Of a stretch of 64,000 nucleotides of DNA, positions 26,939 through 35,305 are shown piece after piece. Position 1 is the first letter of the stretch. Each line of letters starts with the position of its first letter. Under the pieces are notes generated by a model, which saw nothing but the letters and a program-made list of their open reading frames with translations, was not told the DNA's origin and did no database searches. A program made the translations under genes and the position numbers. The stretch is from RHKX01 sp041393495 (GTDB lineage Bacteria; Actinomycetota; Thermoleophilia; Solirubrobacterales; 70-9): NCBI GenBank assembly GCA_041393495.1, contig JAWKKA010000010.1, positions 62,001 to 126,000 of the forward strand, in the 5' to 3' direction.

Positions 26939-27027
26939 CCCCCCGAAGCGGGTCCGTTGGGGTGGCCCCGGGCGGCTACTGACCCCCGAAGCGGGTCCGC
27001 TGGGGTGGCCCCGGCCGAGATACCGGC
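26918..27027. repeat. 44-bp tandem repeat spanning the peptidase stop codon, ending in a 30-bp dispersed element
   Basis: GTGGCC-CTGGGCGGCTACTGACC at 26918 (end of the M1 gene) is repeated from 26962, with a partial third copy from 27005; period 44 then 43. The block includes GAAGCGGGTCCG. The final part, 26998-27027, is a diverged copy of the 30-bp element on the opposite strand (CGCTGGGGTGGCCCCGGCCG, then AGATACCGGC). Confidence 0.8.
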
Positions 27028-27044
27028 TCTGGACGCCCCAGCGC

Positions 27045-27182
27045 TTCAACGGCCGGCTCGTGAAGATGACGGGTGATGGCGCGTTTGCCGCGTTCGCCGG
27101 GCCGGTCCGAGGCGCCCAGACCGCCCGCCGGATCCTCGACGCCCTGGCCGCGGAGCGTCAGGGCTCCCGCGCCAGTCGCTGA
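27045..27182 (+). pseudogene. Fragment of a class III adenylate/guanylate cyclase domain
   Basis: 46 codons reading FNGRLVKMTGDGAFAAFAGP and then VRGAQTARRILDAL before a stop. GRLVKxxGDGxxAxF is the core of class III nucleotide cyclase domains (the loop with the metal/substrate Gly-Asp-Gly). No start codon with a ribosome site and no flanking catalytic blocks remain; the upstream sequence is tandem repeat. I take it as a gene remnant. Confidence 0.55.
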
Positions 27183-27249
27183 GATCGAGCCGGAGCCTCG
27201 AAACGTCCGTGCGCGGGCCGGACCCGCCGCATTCCGCTTGGCTACTCGA

Positions 27250-27323
27250 GGTGAGCGACGGGACTCGAACCCGCGACCGCCTGGACCACAACCAGGAGCT
27301 CTACCAGCTGAGCTACGCCCACC
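27250..27323 (-). tRNA. tRNA-His (anticodon GTG)
   Basis: Cloverleaf on the minus strand: acceptor GTGGGCG with CGCTCAC, D arm GCTCAGCTGGTAGAGC, anticodon stem CCTGG-TTGTGGT-CCAGG with GTG, and T arm GCGGG-TTCGAGT-CCCGT. An extra 5' G (position -1, base 27323) opposite discriminator C73 (base 27250) is the hallmark of histidine tRNA. No encoded CCA. Confidence 0.96.
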
Positions 27324-27344
27324 GCGCGTGGGCTTCAATCTAGC

Positions 27345-28334
27345 TCAGCCGACGATCGCGACCACGACCGCGAAGTAGGCGAGGATCGAGAGCAGGTCCT
27401 GGATCACCGTCGCGAGCGGGCCGGAGCCGAAGGCGGGATCGATCGAGAGGCGGACGAACAGGCTCGGGAGGAGCATCGCGACGCCGGTCGCGATCGTGCA
27501 GCTCGCGAGCAGGGCGATGCCGACGGCGAGGGCGACCTCGGCATCGCCCCAGCCGACCGCCGCGAAGGCGAAGAACGCCGCCCCGATCGCGACGCCGATG
27601 ATGAAGCCCGTGAGGAGCTCGCGGACGACGACGGCGCGGACGCTGACGCCGACCGCCAGGGCCCGGATCAGGAGCGTCTCGGTCTGGGTGCCGACCGCGT
27701 CGGCCATGTAGACGATCGCGGGCACGAACAGGGCGATGAGCACGTTCGCCTCGAGGCGCTCGTCGAAGGCCCCCATCAGCACCGCCGAGATCATCGCCCC
27801 CACGAGCCCGAGCAGCAGCCAGGGCAGCCGGTGCCAGAGCCGCCGCGAGACCGGCTCCTCGGCGGCGCCGCGGGCCTGTCGCGATCCCGGCATGCTGCCG
27901 CCGAGCCGGGCGAGGTCGCGATCGTGCTCGGCGAGGAGCACCGGCAGCATCTGCTCGGGGAGGATCAGCCCGCCGAAGCGACCGTCGGCGCCGGTGACCA
28001 CGAGACAGCGGGCCTTCGAGTCGACCATCGCGTGGGCGGCGAGCTCCTCGTCGGTCTCGAAGGTCACGGCCGGGAGCTCACGGCGCATGATCTCGGCGAG
28101 CGACCGGCCTTCCGGCGCGGCGAGCAGGTCCTCCAACGCCACGAGGCCGACCGCGGCGCCCTCCTCGTCGAGGACGACGAGCTCCCGGGCCGACTCGAAG
28201 CGGCGGCCGGCGAGCCCGTCGCGTACCGCGGCGACGCTCTGCCCGGGGCCGGCGGTCGGCACGTCGACGGTCGCGTGGCGGATCGCCGCCCGCAGCGGGA
28301 TCCCGGCGGGCTCGATCAACGACGTCTCCCGCAC
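27345..28334 (-). CDS. mgtE: MgtE-type magnesium transporter lacking the usual N domain
   Basis: 329 residues. Two CBS-like segments (LVVLDEEGAAVGLVALEDLL and CLVVTGADGRFGGLILPEQM) precede five membrane spans. The signature PAIVYMADAVGTQTETLLIR lies in the pore domain. Standard MgtE has an additional N-terminal superhelical domain, which is absent here, so Mg2+ gating may differ. Start GTG 28334. A short upstream reading frame, 28316-28354, overlaps the start (see findings). A CorA gene elsewhere in the window also serves Mg2+. Confidence 0.88.
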   Translation of the reverse strand: MRETSLIEPAGIPLRAAIRHATVDVPTAGPGQSVAAVRDGLAGRRFESARELVVLDEEGAAVGLVALEDLLAAPEGRSLAEIMRRELPAVTFETDEELAAHAMVDSKARCLVVTGADGRFGGLILPEQMLPVLLAEHDRDLARLGGSMPGSRQARGAAEEPVSRRLWHRLPWLLLGLVGAMISAVLMGAFDERLEANVLIALFVPAIVYMADAVGTQTETLLIRALAVGVSVRAVVVRELLTGFIIGVAIGAAFFAFAAVGWGDAEVALAVGIALLASCTIATGVAMLLPSLFVRLSIDPAFGSGPLATVIQDLLSILAYFAVVVAIVG

Positions 28335-28452
28335 GCTTCGAAGCGGCGCAGCACGCGAGGACCGTAGCCGAGCACGGCGACGTCGCCGCGAACGCCCGGC
28401 CGGCCGGTGCGATTGAGGGGAGCGTCGAGCGGGCCCATACCCCCGGCACCCA

Positions 28453-28526
28453 TACCCCCGGCAGGATTCGAACCTGCGACATCCGGCTTAGAAGGCCGGC
28501 GCTCTATCCAGCTGAGCTACGGGGGC
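28453..28526 (-). tRNA. tRNA-Arg (anticodon TCT)
   Basis: Minus-strand cloverleaf: acceptor GCCCCCG with CGGGGGT, D arm GCTCAGCTGGATAGAGC, anticodon stem CCGGC-CTTCTAA-GCCGG giving TCT, T arm GCAGG-TTCGAAT-CCTGC, discriminator A. No encoded CCA. A duplicate of the acceptor-side flank (CATACCCCCGG) occurs just 3' of the gene. Confidence 0.96.
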
Positions 28527-28631
28527 TCGCAGCAACGAGTCTAGGAGCCGCGCGGGCGGGCGCAAGGGCGTGCAGCCGCTGCGGTGGTCCGGGGAGCGAG
28601 ATGACGCCCGCGCCCCGCGGGGGGTACGCGA

Positions 28632-29945
28632 GTGCCATCCGGCGGGGAGGCGACCGGTGCCGTGAACCGCGATCTCCGCAATGCTCCACCGGTGAGCGCG
28701 GGGACGATCAGCGACCGGATCGCGGCGATCTGCGGGCACGGGTCCCGGCTGCCCGGCACCGATGCCGAGCGGCGGCTGACGAACGCGCTCGCGAAGGAGC
28801 TGGAGACGGACGGGTGGCGGGCCGAGGTCGAGCCGACCTGGGTGCAGCCGCAGTGGCCGGTCGTGCACCTGCTCCACTGCCTGATCGCGATCGTCGGCAG
28901 CGTCGTCGCGCCGAGCGAGCCGGTCGTCGGCTTCGCGCTGGTGCTGGCGGCCGCGACCTCGGCGTATCTGGACCTCTCCGCGCGCTGGTATCTGCTCCGG
29001 CGGCTGCTCTTCCGGCGGGCATCGCAGAACCTCCACGCGACGCCGGCCGGCGCCGATGCCGGACTTCCCCGGGTGCTCCTCTGCGCGAACGTCGACGCGC
29101 CGCGGACCGGGGCCGTCTACGTCGGCCTGCCGCGGCGGCTGTACGACGCCGTCGCGCGGCGGCTGCCGGTCGTCTCCTCGCCGCCCCGGGTCTGGTTCTG
29201 GTCGATCGCCGTGCTGCTGGTCCCGATCGGCGCGCGGATGGCGGGCCTCGACGCCGCCTGGCTCGACTACGTGCAGCTCGTGCCGACGCTGGTGCTGATC
29301 GTGAGCTGCTTCGCACTCGGCGAGATCGCCCTCTCCCCCGCCTCGCCCGGCGCCAACGCGAACGCCTCCGGCGTCGCCGCCGTCCTCGAGACGGCGCGCC
29401 TGCTCGACGCCGATCCGCCCGGGAACGTCCGCGTCGAGCTGCTGCTCTGCGGCGGCGGCGAGACGACGATGCAGGGCTTCCGCAACTGGCTTCGCGCCCA
29501 TCGCGGCGAGCTCGACCGACGATCGACCCGATTCGTCTCCTTCGAGTCGGTCGGCCGCGGCCAGCCCCGCTTCGCGCTCTCCGGCGGCCTCGCCGTCAGC
29601 CTCCCCCTCGACCCGCAGCTCGCCGAGCTCTGCGCCGCGGTCGCGATCGCCCACGATCCGGGCGGTGCCGGCGATGGGCTCGACGCCGAGCCGGTCCGCG
29701 ACGGCCGCGTCACGGCGGCGCTCGTCGCCCGCGCCTACGGCTTCCCGGCGATCGCGATCACCTGCCGCGAGCCCGGCCGCCCGCTGCCGGCCGCACACCA
29801 CACCCCGGCCGACGTCCCCGCCACGGTCGATCCCGAAGCCGTCGCCCGGGCGGCGCGATTCGCCGCCGAGGCGATCCGCCTCCTCGACCGCGACCTCAGG
29901 CGCGCCGCGCCGGCTACGAGCGCAGCCGGACCGGCAGCGACTTGA
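28632..29945 (+). CDS. M28-like peptidase-fold membrane protein with altered metal site
   Basis: About 437 residues. Several hydrophobic segments lie in the first half (LLHCLIAIVGSVVAPSEPVV, WSIAVLLVPIGARMAG, LVPTLVLIVSCFALGEIAL). The M28 aminopeptidase fold is recognisable by PGANANASGVAAVLE (about residue 236), LLLCGGGETTMQG (about 274) and HHTPADVPATVD (about 390). In active M28 enzymes the first block is usually GADDNASG and the second has two Glu; here the metal-ligand Asp and one Glu are replaced. It may be inactive or use other chemistry. The start is uncertain: GTG 28692 is a good alternative. Its 3' end overlaps the convergent P450 gene by 32 bp. Confidence 0.75.
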   Translation: MPSGGEATGAVNRDLRNAPPVSAGTISDRIAAICGHGSRLPGTDAERRLTNALAKELETDGWRAEVEPTWVQPQWPVVHLLHCLIAIVGSVVAPSEPVVGFALVLAAATSAYLDLSARWYLLRRLLFRRASQNLHATPAGADAGLPRVLLCANVDAPRTGAVYVGLPRRLYDAVARRLPVVSSPPRVWFWSIAVLLVPIGARMAGLDAAWLDYVQLVPTLVLIVSCFALGEIALSPASPGANANASGVAAVLETARLLDADPPGNVRVELLLCGGGETTMQGFRNWLRAHRGELDRRSTRFVSFESVGRGQPRFALSGGLAVSLPLDPQLAELCAAVAIAHDPGGAGDGLDAEPVRDGRVTAALVARAYGFPAIAITCREPGRPLPAAHHTPADVPATVDPEAVARAARFAAEAIRLLDRDLRRAAPATSAAGPAAT

Positions 29946-31185
29946 GCTGGTTGACGAACTGCGTCTCGGCCGGCAGCGGCCGGCCGTCGAGCTCGATCTC
30001 CGGGTAGCGCTTCAGCGTCTCCTCGATCAGGACCCGCAGCTCGAGCCGCGCGAGCGCGGTCCCGAGGCAGTAGTGGCGCCCGCCGGCGCCGAACGCCTGA
30101 TGCTCGGGCCTGCGGGCGACGTCGAAGCTGTCGGCGTCCTCGTAGCGGGTCTCGTCGCGGTTCGAGGAGACGTACCACATGACCACCTTGTCGCCCTTGC
30201 GGATCGCCTGCCCGCCGAGCTCGGTGTCGGCCGTCGCGGTCCGCCGGAAGTGCGCGAACGCCGGGAACATCCGCAGCGACTCCTCGACCGCGTCGGCGAT
30301 CAGCGCCGGGTCATCGAGCAGCAACCGCTTCTGCCCGGGGTCCTCGAGGATCGCCCGCATGCCGGAGCAGTAGGTCGCCTTGGTGCTGTCGTTGCCGGCG
30401 GCGACGAGCAGGAAGAACCCCATCACGATCTCGTGCTCGGCGAGCCGCTCGCCGTCGATCTCGGCGTGGACGAGGACGCTGGTGAGATCGTCGGTCGGGT
30501 TCTCGCGCCGCGCCGCGATCAGCTCGCCGCAGCGCGCGAAGATCTCGGGGACGTCCTGCTCCATGATCGCCTGCTGACCGCCCGGGTTGAGGTCGGGGTC
30601 GTTGACGGCGAGGACCGAGTTCATCAGCCGCGCCCAGTCGGCGTCGTCGGCGGGCGGGATCCCCATGAAGCCGTGGATCACGCGCGAGACGACCGGCTGG
30701 GCGACGTCGCCGACGAGGTCGCAGGTCTCGCGATCGCCGAGCCCCTCGAGGACGTCGACCGCGATCGCCCGGATCGCGTCCTCGTGAGCGGCGATCCGCT
30801 TCGGCGTGAAGCCGCGCTGAAAGAGCGCCTTGAGCCGATCGTGCTTGGGCGGGTCCATGCCGATGAACATCGCCTGCTGGAGCTCGAGCGGCAGCACCGA
30901 ATGGGTCAGCGCCGTGACCCCGCTCGCCGAGGAGTAGGTCCTCCAGTCGCGGCTGACCGTGTGGACGTCGTCGGCCATCGTCACCGACCAGAAGCCCTCC
31001 TCCTCGGGGTACTGGTCGATCGCCTCGCTCCAGTGGACCGGGCACTCCGAGCGCAGCCGCTTGAAGAGCTCGTAGGGCGCCCCGCCGGTCCACCAGCGGT
31101 CGTCGGCGACCCCGAGCTCGTCGAGCGGCGCCTCGAGGGCCCCCGCCGCGACCGCCTCCGACGGTGTCCGCTGCTCGTTCGCCAT
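29914..31185 (-). CDS. Cytochrome P450
   Basis: 423 residues, soluble bacterial type. Motifs in order: FIGMDPPKHDRLKALFQRGF, I-helix LLVAAGNDSTKAT (about residues 246-258), K-helix EESLRM (ExxR), and heme loop FGAGGRHYCLGTALA with the thiolate Cys near residue 370. The pattern resembles actinobacterial lipid- or steroid-oxidising P450s such as the CYP124/125/142 group, but the substrate cannot be read from sequence. ATG 31185 follows GGAGGAGAG. No ferredoxin is adjacent; a flavodoxin-like reductase is divergent next door. Confidence 0.93.
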   Translation of the reverse strand: MANEQRTPSEAVAAGALEAPLDELGVADDRWWTGGAPYELFKRLRSECPVHWSEAIDQYPEEEGFWSVTMADDVHTVSRDWRTYSSASGVTALTHSVLPLELQQAMFIGMDPPKHDRLKALFQRGFTPKRIAAHEDAIRAIAVDVLEGLGDRETCDLVGDVAQPVVSRVIHGFMGIPPADDADWARLMNSVLAVNDPDLNPGGQQAIMEQDVPEIFARCGELIAARRENPTDDLTSVLVHAEIDGERLAEHEIVMGFFLLVAAGNDSTKATYCSGMRAILEDPGQKRLLLDDPALIADAVEESLRMFPAFAHFRRTATADTELGGQAIRKGDKVVMWYVSSNRDETRYEDADSFDVARRPEHQAFGAGGRHYCLGTALARLELRVLIEETLKRYPEIELDGRPLPAETQFVNQLKSLPVRLRS

Positions 31186-31303
31186 CTCTCCTCCGGGTCG
31201 TGCCGGCCGGCCGGCCGCCGGGCTGGAATCTACCCGCTCGGAGCGATGCCCTCCGCCACGCACTAGGGTCGGGCGGCGAACCAAGAAAGGGGAGGACGCA
31301 GAC

Positions 31304-32014
31304 ATGCCCGAGCGCGAGTTCTCAGATCTCAGAGCGCTGTTCCTCAACTGCACGCTGAAGCCGTCGCCGCGGCCCTCGAACACGGAGGCGCTGATGGCCA
31401 ACTCGGTCGCGATCATGGAGGCCAACGGCGTCTCCGTCGAGGTGATCCGCGTCGCCGATCGGGTCGTGCCGCCCGGCGTCGAGGAGGACATGACCGAGCA
31501 CGGCTTCGACCGCGACGACTGGCCCGAGATCCAGCAACGGGTCTTCGACGCCGACATCCTCGTCCTCGGGACGCCGATCTGGCTCGGCGAGAAGTCGAGC
31601 ATCTGCACCCGCGTCGTCGAACGCCTCTACGGCTACTCGGGGATCCTCAACGAGCAGGGGCAGTGGGTCTATTACGGACGGGTCGGCGGCGTCCTGGTCA
31701 CCGGCAACGAGGACGGGATCAAGCACGTCGCGATGAACGTGCTCTACTCGCTGCAGCACCTCGGCTACGTGATCCCGCCCCAGGCCGACGCCGGCTGGAT
31801 CGGCGAGGCCGGCCCCGGCCCGAGCTACGCCGACCCCGGCAGCGGCGGGCCCGAGAACGAGTTCACCCGCCGCAACACCACGTTCATGACCTGGAACCTG
31901 ATGCACCTCGCGGCGATGCTGAAGCGTGGCGGCGGCATCCCCGCCCACGGCAACCAGCGGCGCGAGTGGGACGCCGGCGCCCGCTTCGACCACCCGAACC
32001 CGGAGTACCGCTGA
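31304..32014 (+). CDS. Flavodoxin-like NAD(P)H oxidoreductase
   Basis: 236 residues. FMN-binding flavodoxin fold: LRALFLNCTLKPSPRPSNTE (phosphate loop), ADILVLGTPIWLGEKSSICT (strand and FMN-contact loop), GGVLVTGNEDGIKHV. ATG 31304 follows AAAGGGGAGG, one of the strongest ribosome sites in the window. It is divergent from the P450 gene with a 118-bp gap and could supply electrons to it, but that is only proximity. Confidence 0.85.
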   Translation: MPEREFSDLRALFLNCTLKPSPRPSNTEALMANSVAIMEANGVSVEVIRVADRVVPPGVEEDMTEHGFDRDDWPEIQQRVFDADILVLGTPIWLGEKSSICTRVVERLYGYSGILNEQGQWVYYGRVGGVLVTGNEDGIKHVAMNVLYSLQHLGYVIPPQADAGWIGEAGPGPSYADPGSGGPENEFTRRNTTFMTWNLMHLAAMLKRGGGIPAHGNQRREWDAGARFDHPNPEYR

Positions 32015-32054
32015 GCGGCGCCGGCCGGTCACCGCGAGGCTAGGGTTCCGCCCG

Positions 32055-33236
32055 GTGCTTCGACGGGGAGCGAGGGCATGGATCTGCGCCGGCGCGGCGC
32101 TCGCGCTGCTGGCGGCGCCGGCCGCGAGCCAGGCCGGCGATCCTCCGTTGCGGATCTCGGTGCCGAAGCCGAGCGGCCGCTTCGAGGTCGGGACCAGGGC
32201 TTTGCTGATGGTCGATGCCTCGCGGCAGGACACCCCCGGCTCGCCCGGTCCCCGGCGGCTGATGGTGCAGGTCACCTATCCGCGGGCCGAGCGCGGACGC
32301 TGCCGGCCCTCGCCCTACATCTCGCGCGGGGTGATGGCGATCCTCGCATCCGCCGTCGCGCTCGACCGCCCGACCGGGATCGCGACCGGCGTCTGCCGCG
32401 GCGGCCGCATCGCGAACGGAGTCCATCCGGCGCTCGTCTTCTCTCATGCCTTCACGGCCGACCGCTTCGTCTACGCCTCGCTCGTCAACGACCTGGCGAG
32501 CCGCGGCTACATCGTCGTCGCGCCCGACCATCCACCCGACGCCTTCGCGATCGAGTACCCGGGCGGCGAGGTCGTCGACGGCGAGTACGGGCGCCCGCTC
32601 ACCCCGGCCGAGATCACCCCCGCGCAGATCGCGGAGCTGAACGAGCTCCGGACCGACGACGTCCGCTTCGTGCTCTCGCGGACGCTCGAGCTCGGTCGCC
32701 GCAGCGGCGGCTTCCTCGCCGGACACGTCGACGGCCGGCGGGTCGGCGTCCTCGGCCACTCGCTCGGCGGCTCGACCGCCGCCCACGCCGCCCAGGTCGG
32801 CAGCCGCTTCGATGCGGCGGCCGACCTCGACGGCTCGCTGTTCGGCGGCTGGACCGCGCGCACCGGCGACCGGACGCCGCTGCTCCTGCTCGCTGCCGCC
32901 GGCGGCGTCGGCGCCGGCTTCGCCGAGCAGCCGCTCTGCGACTACATGGCCGCGCTCGGCGGCCCGCGCTTCGCGCTCGACCTCGAGGGCGCGCTGCACT
33001 TCAGCTACAGCGACTTTCAGGCCCTCGCGCCGGCGATCGCCGCCGCCGACCCGGGCTGGCCGTTCGCCGGCCTCTACCAGGCGGTCGTCGGCACGATCGA
33101 TCCGCAGCGGTCGATCACCGCCCAGCGCCGGGCCCTCGCTCGCTTCTTCGCCCGCTACGTCAAGGACAAGGACGTCCCGCGGCTTCGCCCCTTCGGGCCG
33201 TTCTCGCGGATCCCGCTGCGCGGCTGCGCGGGCTGA
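32055..33236 (+). CDS. Secreted alpha/beta hydrolase (PAF-acetylhydrolase-like)
   Basis: 393 residues. Signal peptide WICAGAALALLAAPAASQA. The catalytic Ser lies in VGVLGHSLGGSTAAHAA, an Asp in FDAAADLDGSLFGGW, and a likely His in GALHFSYSDFQ. HPALVFSHAFTADRFVYASL and YIVVAPDHPPDAF support a dienelactone/PAF-AH II-like fold. GTG 32055 follows a TAGGGT box by 8 nt (leaderless pattern). Substrate unknown, probably an extracellular ester. Confidence 0.85.
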   Translation: MLRRGARAWICAGAALALLAAPAASQAGDPPLRISVPKPSGRFEVGTRALLMVDASRQDTPGSPGPRRLMVQVTYPRAERGRCRPSPYISRGVMAILASAVALDRPTGIATGVCRGGRIANGVHPALVFSHAFTADRFVYASLVNDLASRGYIVVAPDHPPDAFAIEYPGGEVVDGEYGRPLTPAEITPAQIAELNELRTDDVRFVLSRTLELGRRSGGFLAGHVDGRRVGVLGHSLGGSTAAHAAQVGSRFDAAADLDGSLFGGWTARTGDRTPLLLLAAAGGVGAGFAEQPLCDYMAALGGPRFALDLEGALHFSYSDFQALAPAIAAADPGWPFAGLYQAVVGTIDPQRSITAQRRALARFFARYVKDKDVPRLRPFGPFSRIPLRGCAG

Positions 33237-33267
33237 CCGGCGTCACCGGCGCGTCGGGACCCGGCCC

Positions 33268-34554
33268 TCAGCGGGTTCCGGCGGGTGGTCGCACCGCCGC
33301 GCCGCCGACTACGGCCTCGATCTCGGCGACGGCGAGGTCGTGCTCGCGATCGGCGGCGATCGCTGCCGCCAGCCGCTCCGCACCGACCCGAAAGCGGCGG
33401 TCGTCGAGCAGCGACCGGAGCGCACGGGCGATCGACCGCGCCGACGCCCCGGGGCGAAGCCGCAGGCCCGCACCGCCCTCGACGACCCGGGCGGCGGTGT
33501 CGGGCTGATCGCGGCCGACCGGCAGGCAGAGCAGCGGAACGCCGTGCGCCAGCGCCTTGATGACCGTGCCGTGGCCGGCATGGGTGACGACCGCATCGGC
33601 GTGCGGCAGGACCGCCGAGTGCGGCGCCGAGGCGACGATCGTGACGTTGTCGGGGACCTCGACGCCGTCGGCGGCGTAGCTCGGCCCGGTGGTGACGAGG
33701 CCGCGGGCGTCGATCCCGCCGAGCGCGCGGACGACGCGGCGGATCATCGCGTCCTGGCCCTGCGTCGTCGTGCTCAGCGAGACGAGGACGAGCGGGCCGC
33801 TGCCGGCCGGCTCGCTCCACCCGCCCGCCCAGTCGGGGTCGTCGAGGCGGGGGCCGCAGTAGCGGACGCTGTCCGGGGCCGCGGCGCCACCGCCGAGCTC
33901 GAAGGCCGCCGAGGTCAGCACCAGCACCCGCTCGGGACGTTCGAGCATCTCGAACAGCGACGACGCCGGCTGCTGCCCGCGCGCGGCGAGGAGCTGGTTC
34001 ATCTCGGCGAGGCGCTTGTTCCAGAGCCGCCGCCCGATCGCCGCTGCGACCCGGTCGCGGGCGCGGCCGATCCGGTCGTCGCGGGGGCGCAGGCCGAGGC
34101 CGAACGGGGGCACCCCGGGAACCTCGCCGGGATAGATGTTCGGGACGATCGAGATGCTCGCGACCCCGGCTTCGACCGCGGCGATCTGCGAGCCGAGCAG
34201 CAGGTTCTCGGAGACGACGGCGTCGACGGGCTCGCGGCGGATCTCCGCCAGCGTGTCGCGGGCGAAGGCCGGCGCGGCACCGACGATCAGCCGGTCGCGC
34301 AGCCTGGCGCTGGCGCCGAGCGGCGTCCGCGGCTCGAAGTCGCGGACGAACTCCGTGCTCGGATCGGCGGAGGCACGCTGCGGAGCGGTCGTCCACGGGA
34401 CGTGGCGGGCGCCGGCGCCGATCACGGCCCCGCGCAGGCTCCGGTCGGCGAGCACGCGGACCTCGTGGCCGCGATCGACGAGCGCGCCGGCGACGCTGAG
34501 GACCGGCGGCGCGTTGCCGCCGCCGTCCCAGAGCGTGAACAGGATCCGGCTCAC
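33268..34554 (-). CDS. GT1-family (UGT/MGT-like) glycosyltransferase
   Basis: 428 residues. N-terminal acceptor domain starts SRILFTLWDGGGNAPPVLSV; the C-terminal nucleotide-sugar domain has the PSPG-like region SAVLPHADAVVTHAGHGTVI and GVPLLCLPVGRDQPDTAARV. Enzymes of this group glycosylate small lipophilic acceptors such as macrolides or sterols. GTG 34554 leaves 13 bp after the TetR stop, so both are probably one leftward operon; a longer start at 34605 would overlap TetR. The acceptor is unknown. Confidence 0.88.
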   Translation of the reverse strand: MSRILFTLWDGGGNAPPVLSVAGALVDRGHEVRVLADRSLRGAVIGAGARHVPWTTAPQRASADPSTEFVRDFEPRTPLGASARLRDRLIVGAAPAFARDTLAEIRREPVDAVVSENLLLGSQIAAVEAGVASISIVPNIYPGEVPGVPPFGLGLRPRDDRIGRARDRVAAAIGRRLWNKRLAEMNQLLAARGQQPASSLFEMLERPERVLVLTSAAFELGGGAAAPDSVRYCGPRLDDPDWAGGWSEPAGSGPLVLVSLSTTTQGQDAMIRRVVRALGGIDARGLVTTGPSYAADGVEVPDNVTIVASAPHSAVLPHADAVVTHAGHGTVIKALAHGVPLLCLPVGRDQPDTAARVVEGGAGLRLRPGASARSIARALRSLLDDRRFRVGAERLAAAIAADREHDLAVAEIEAVVGGAAVRPPAGTR

Positions 34555-34567
34555 CTTCCCACCGCGG

Positions 34568-35203
34568 TCATCCCGGGCCGCCGCCGTCGGGGCCCGACGG
34601 ACCACCCGCGACGGCGAAGCGGTCGAGCAGCGCCTGGACCGACTCGCGCATCGCCGCCTCCGCCTCGTCGCGGCCCAGCCCCTGCTCGCGGCGGAGGATC
34701 TTCCAGGTGAGCACGTCGGTAGCGGCGATCAGCATCACGGTCCGGCGCTCGCGCTCCGGCGCCGGCGCCGCGGGAAGCCAGGCGGCGAAGACGCGCTCGA
34801 CCCAGCTCCTGTGCACCGCCCGCCCGAACCCGAGCAACGGCGCCAGCTCCTCGACCCGCCCCTCGAGCGCGATCATCCGGACGATCCCGTCGCCGATCCG
34901 CTCGTACTCGTCGACGAGCGCCGCCACGCCGCCGCGAACGTCGCCGGCGGCGACCTCGTCGCGGCGGCGATCGATCCGGGCGCCGACCTGCTCGGCCACC
35001 GCCGCCAGCAGCCCGCCCTTCGAGCCGAAGTGGTTGACGACCGTCTGCAGCGCGACGTCGGCGCTCGCGGCGACCTCGCGCAGGCTGACGTCGTCGTACC
35101 AGCGCCCGAGGTAGAGGTCCTCCGCGGCCGCGACGATCCGCTGCCGGGTCCGATCGCGCGTGACCGCCCGCTTCCCGAGCCGGTAGCCGGTCCCAGCATT
35201 CAT
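34568..35203 (-). CDS. TetR-family transcriptional regulator
   Basis: 211 residues. N-terminal DNA-binding domain: TRQRIVAAAEDLYLGRWYDDVSLREVAASADVALQTVVNHFGSKGGLLAAV. The ligand domain is helical with no recognisable specificity. ATG 35203 (MNAGTGYRLGK) was chosen over a longer start. Lies directly upstream of and in the same direction as the glycosyltransferase gene, which is its most likely target along with itself. The sequence upstream is AT-richer than average (TATGACGTTACAGCAAAATA), a plausible promoter/operator area. Confidence 0.9.
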   Translation of the reverse strand: MNAGTGYRLGKRAVTRDRTRQRIVAAAEDLYLGRWYDDVSLREVAASADVALQTVVNHFGSKGGLLAAVAEQVGARIDRRRDEVAAGDVRGGVAALVDEYERIGDGIVRMIALEGRVEELAPLLGFGRAVHRSWVERVFAAWLPAAPAPERERRTVMLIAATDVLTWKILRREQGLGRDEAEAAMRESVQALLDRFAVAGGPSGPDGGGPG

Positions 35204-35305
35204 TGGTATGACGTTACAGCAAAATATGGCGGCCGTCCAGGGGGGTCCGCGCGCCGTCGCCTCCGCCCGGGGGAGCGGGGCCCTCATCGCGCCGTCGGCG
35301 CGGCG

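Noticed and set aside
28335..28452. M-box magnesium riboswitch upstream of mgtE
   Set aside because: The gap to tRNA-Arg is too short and I see no conserved M-box core; only the short upstream frame is noted.
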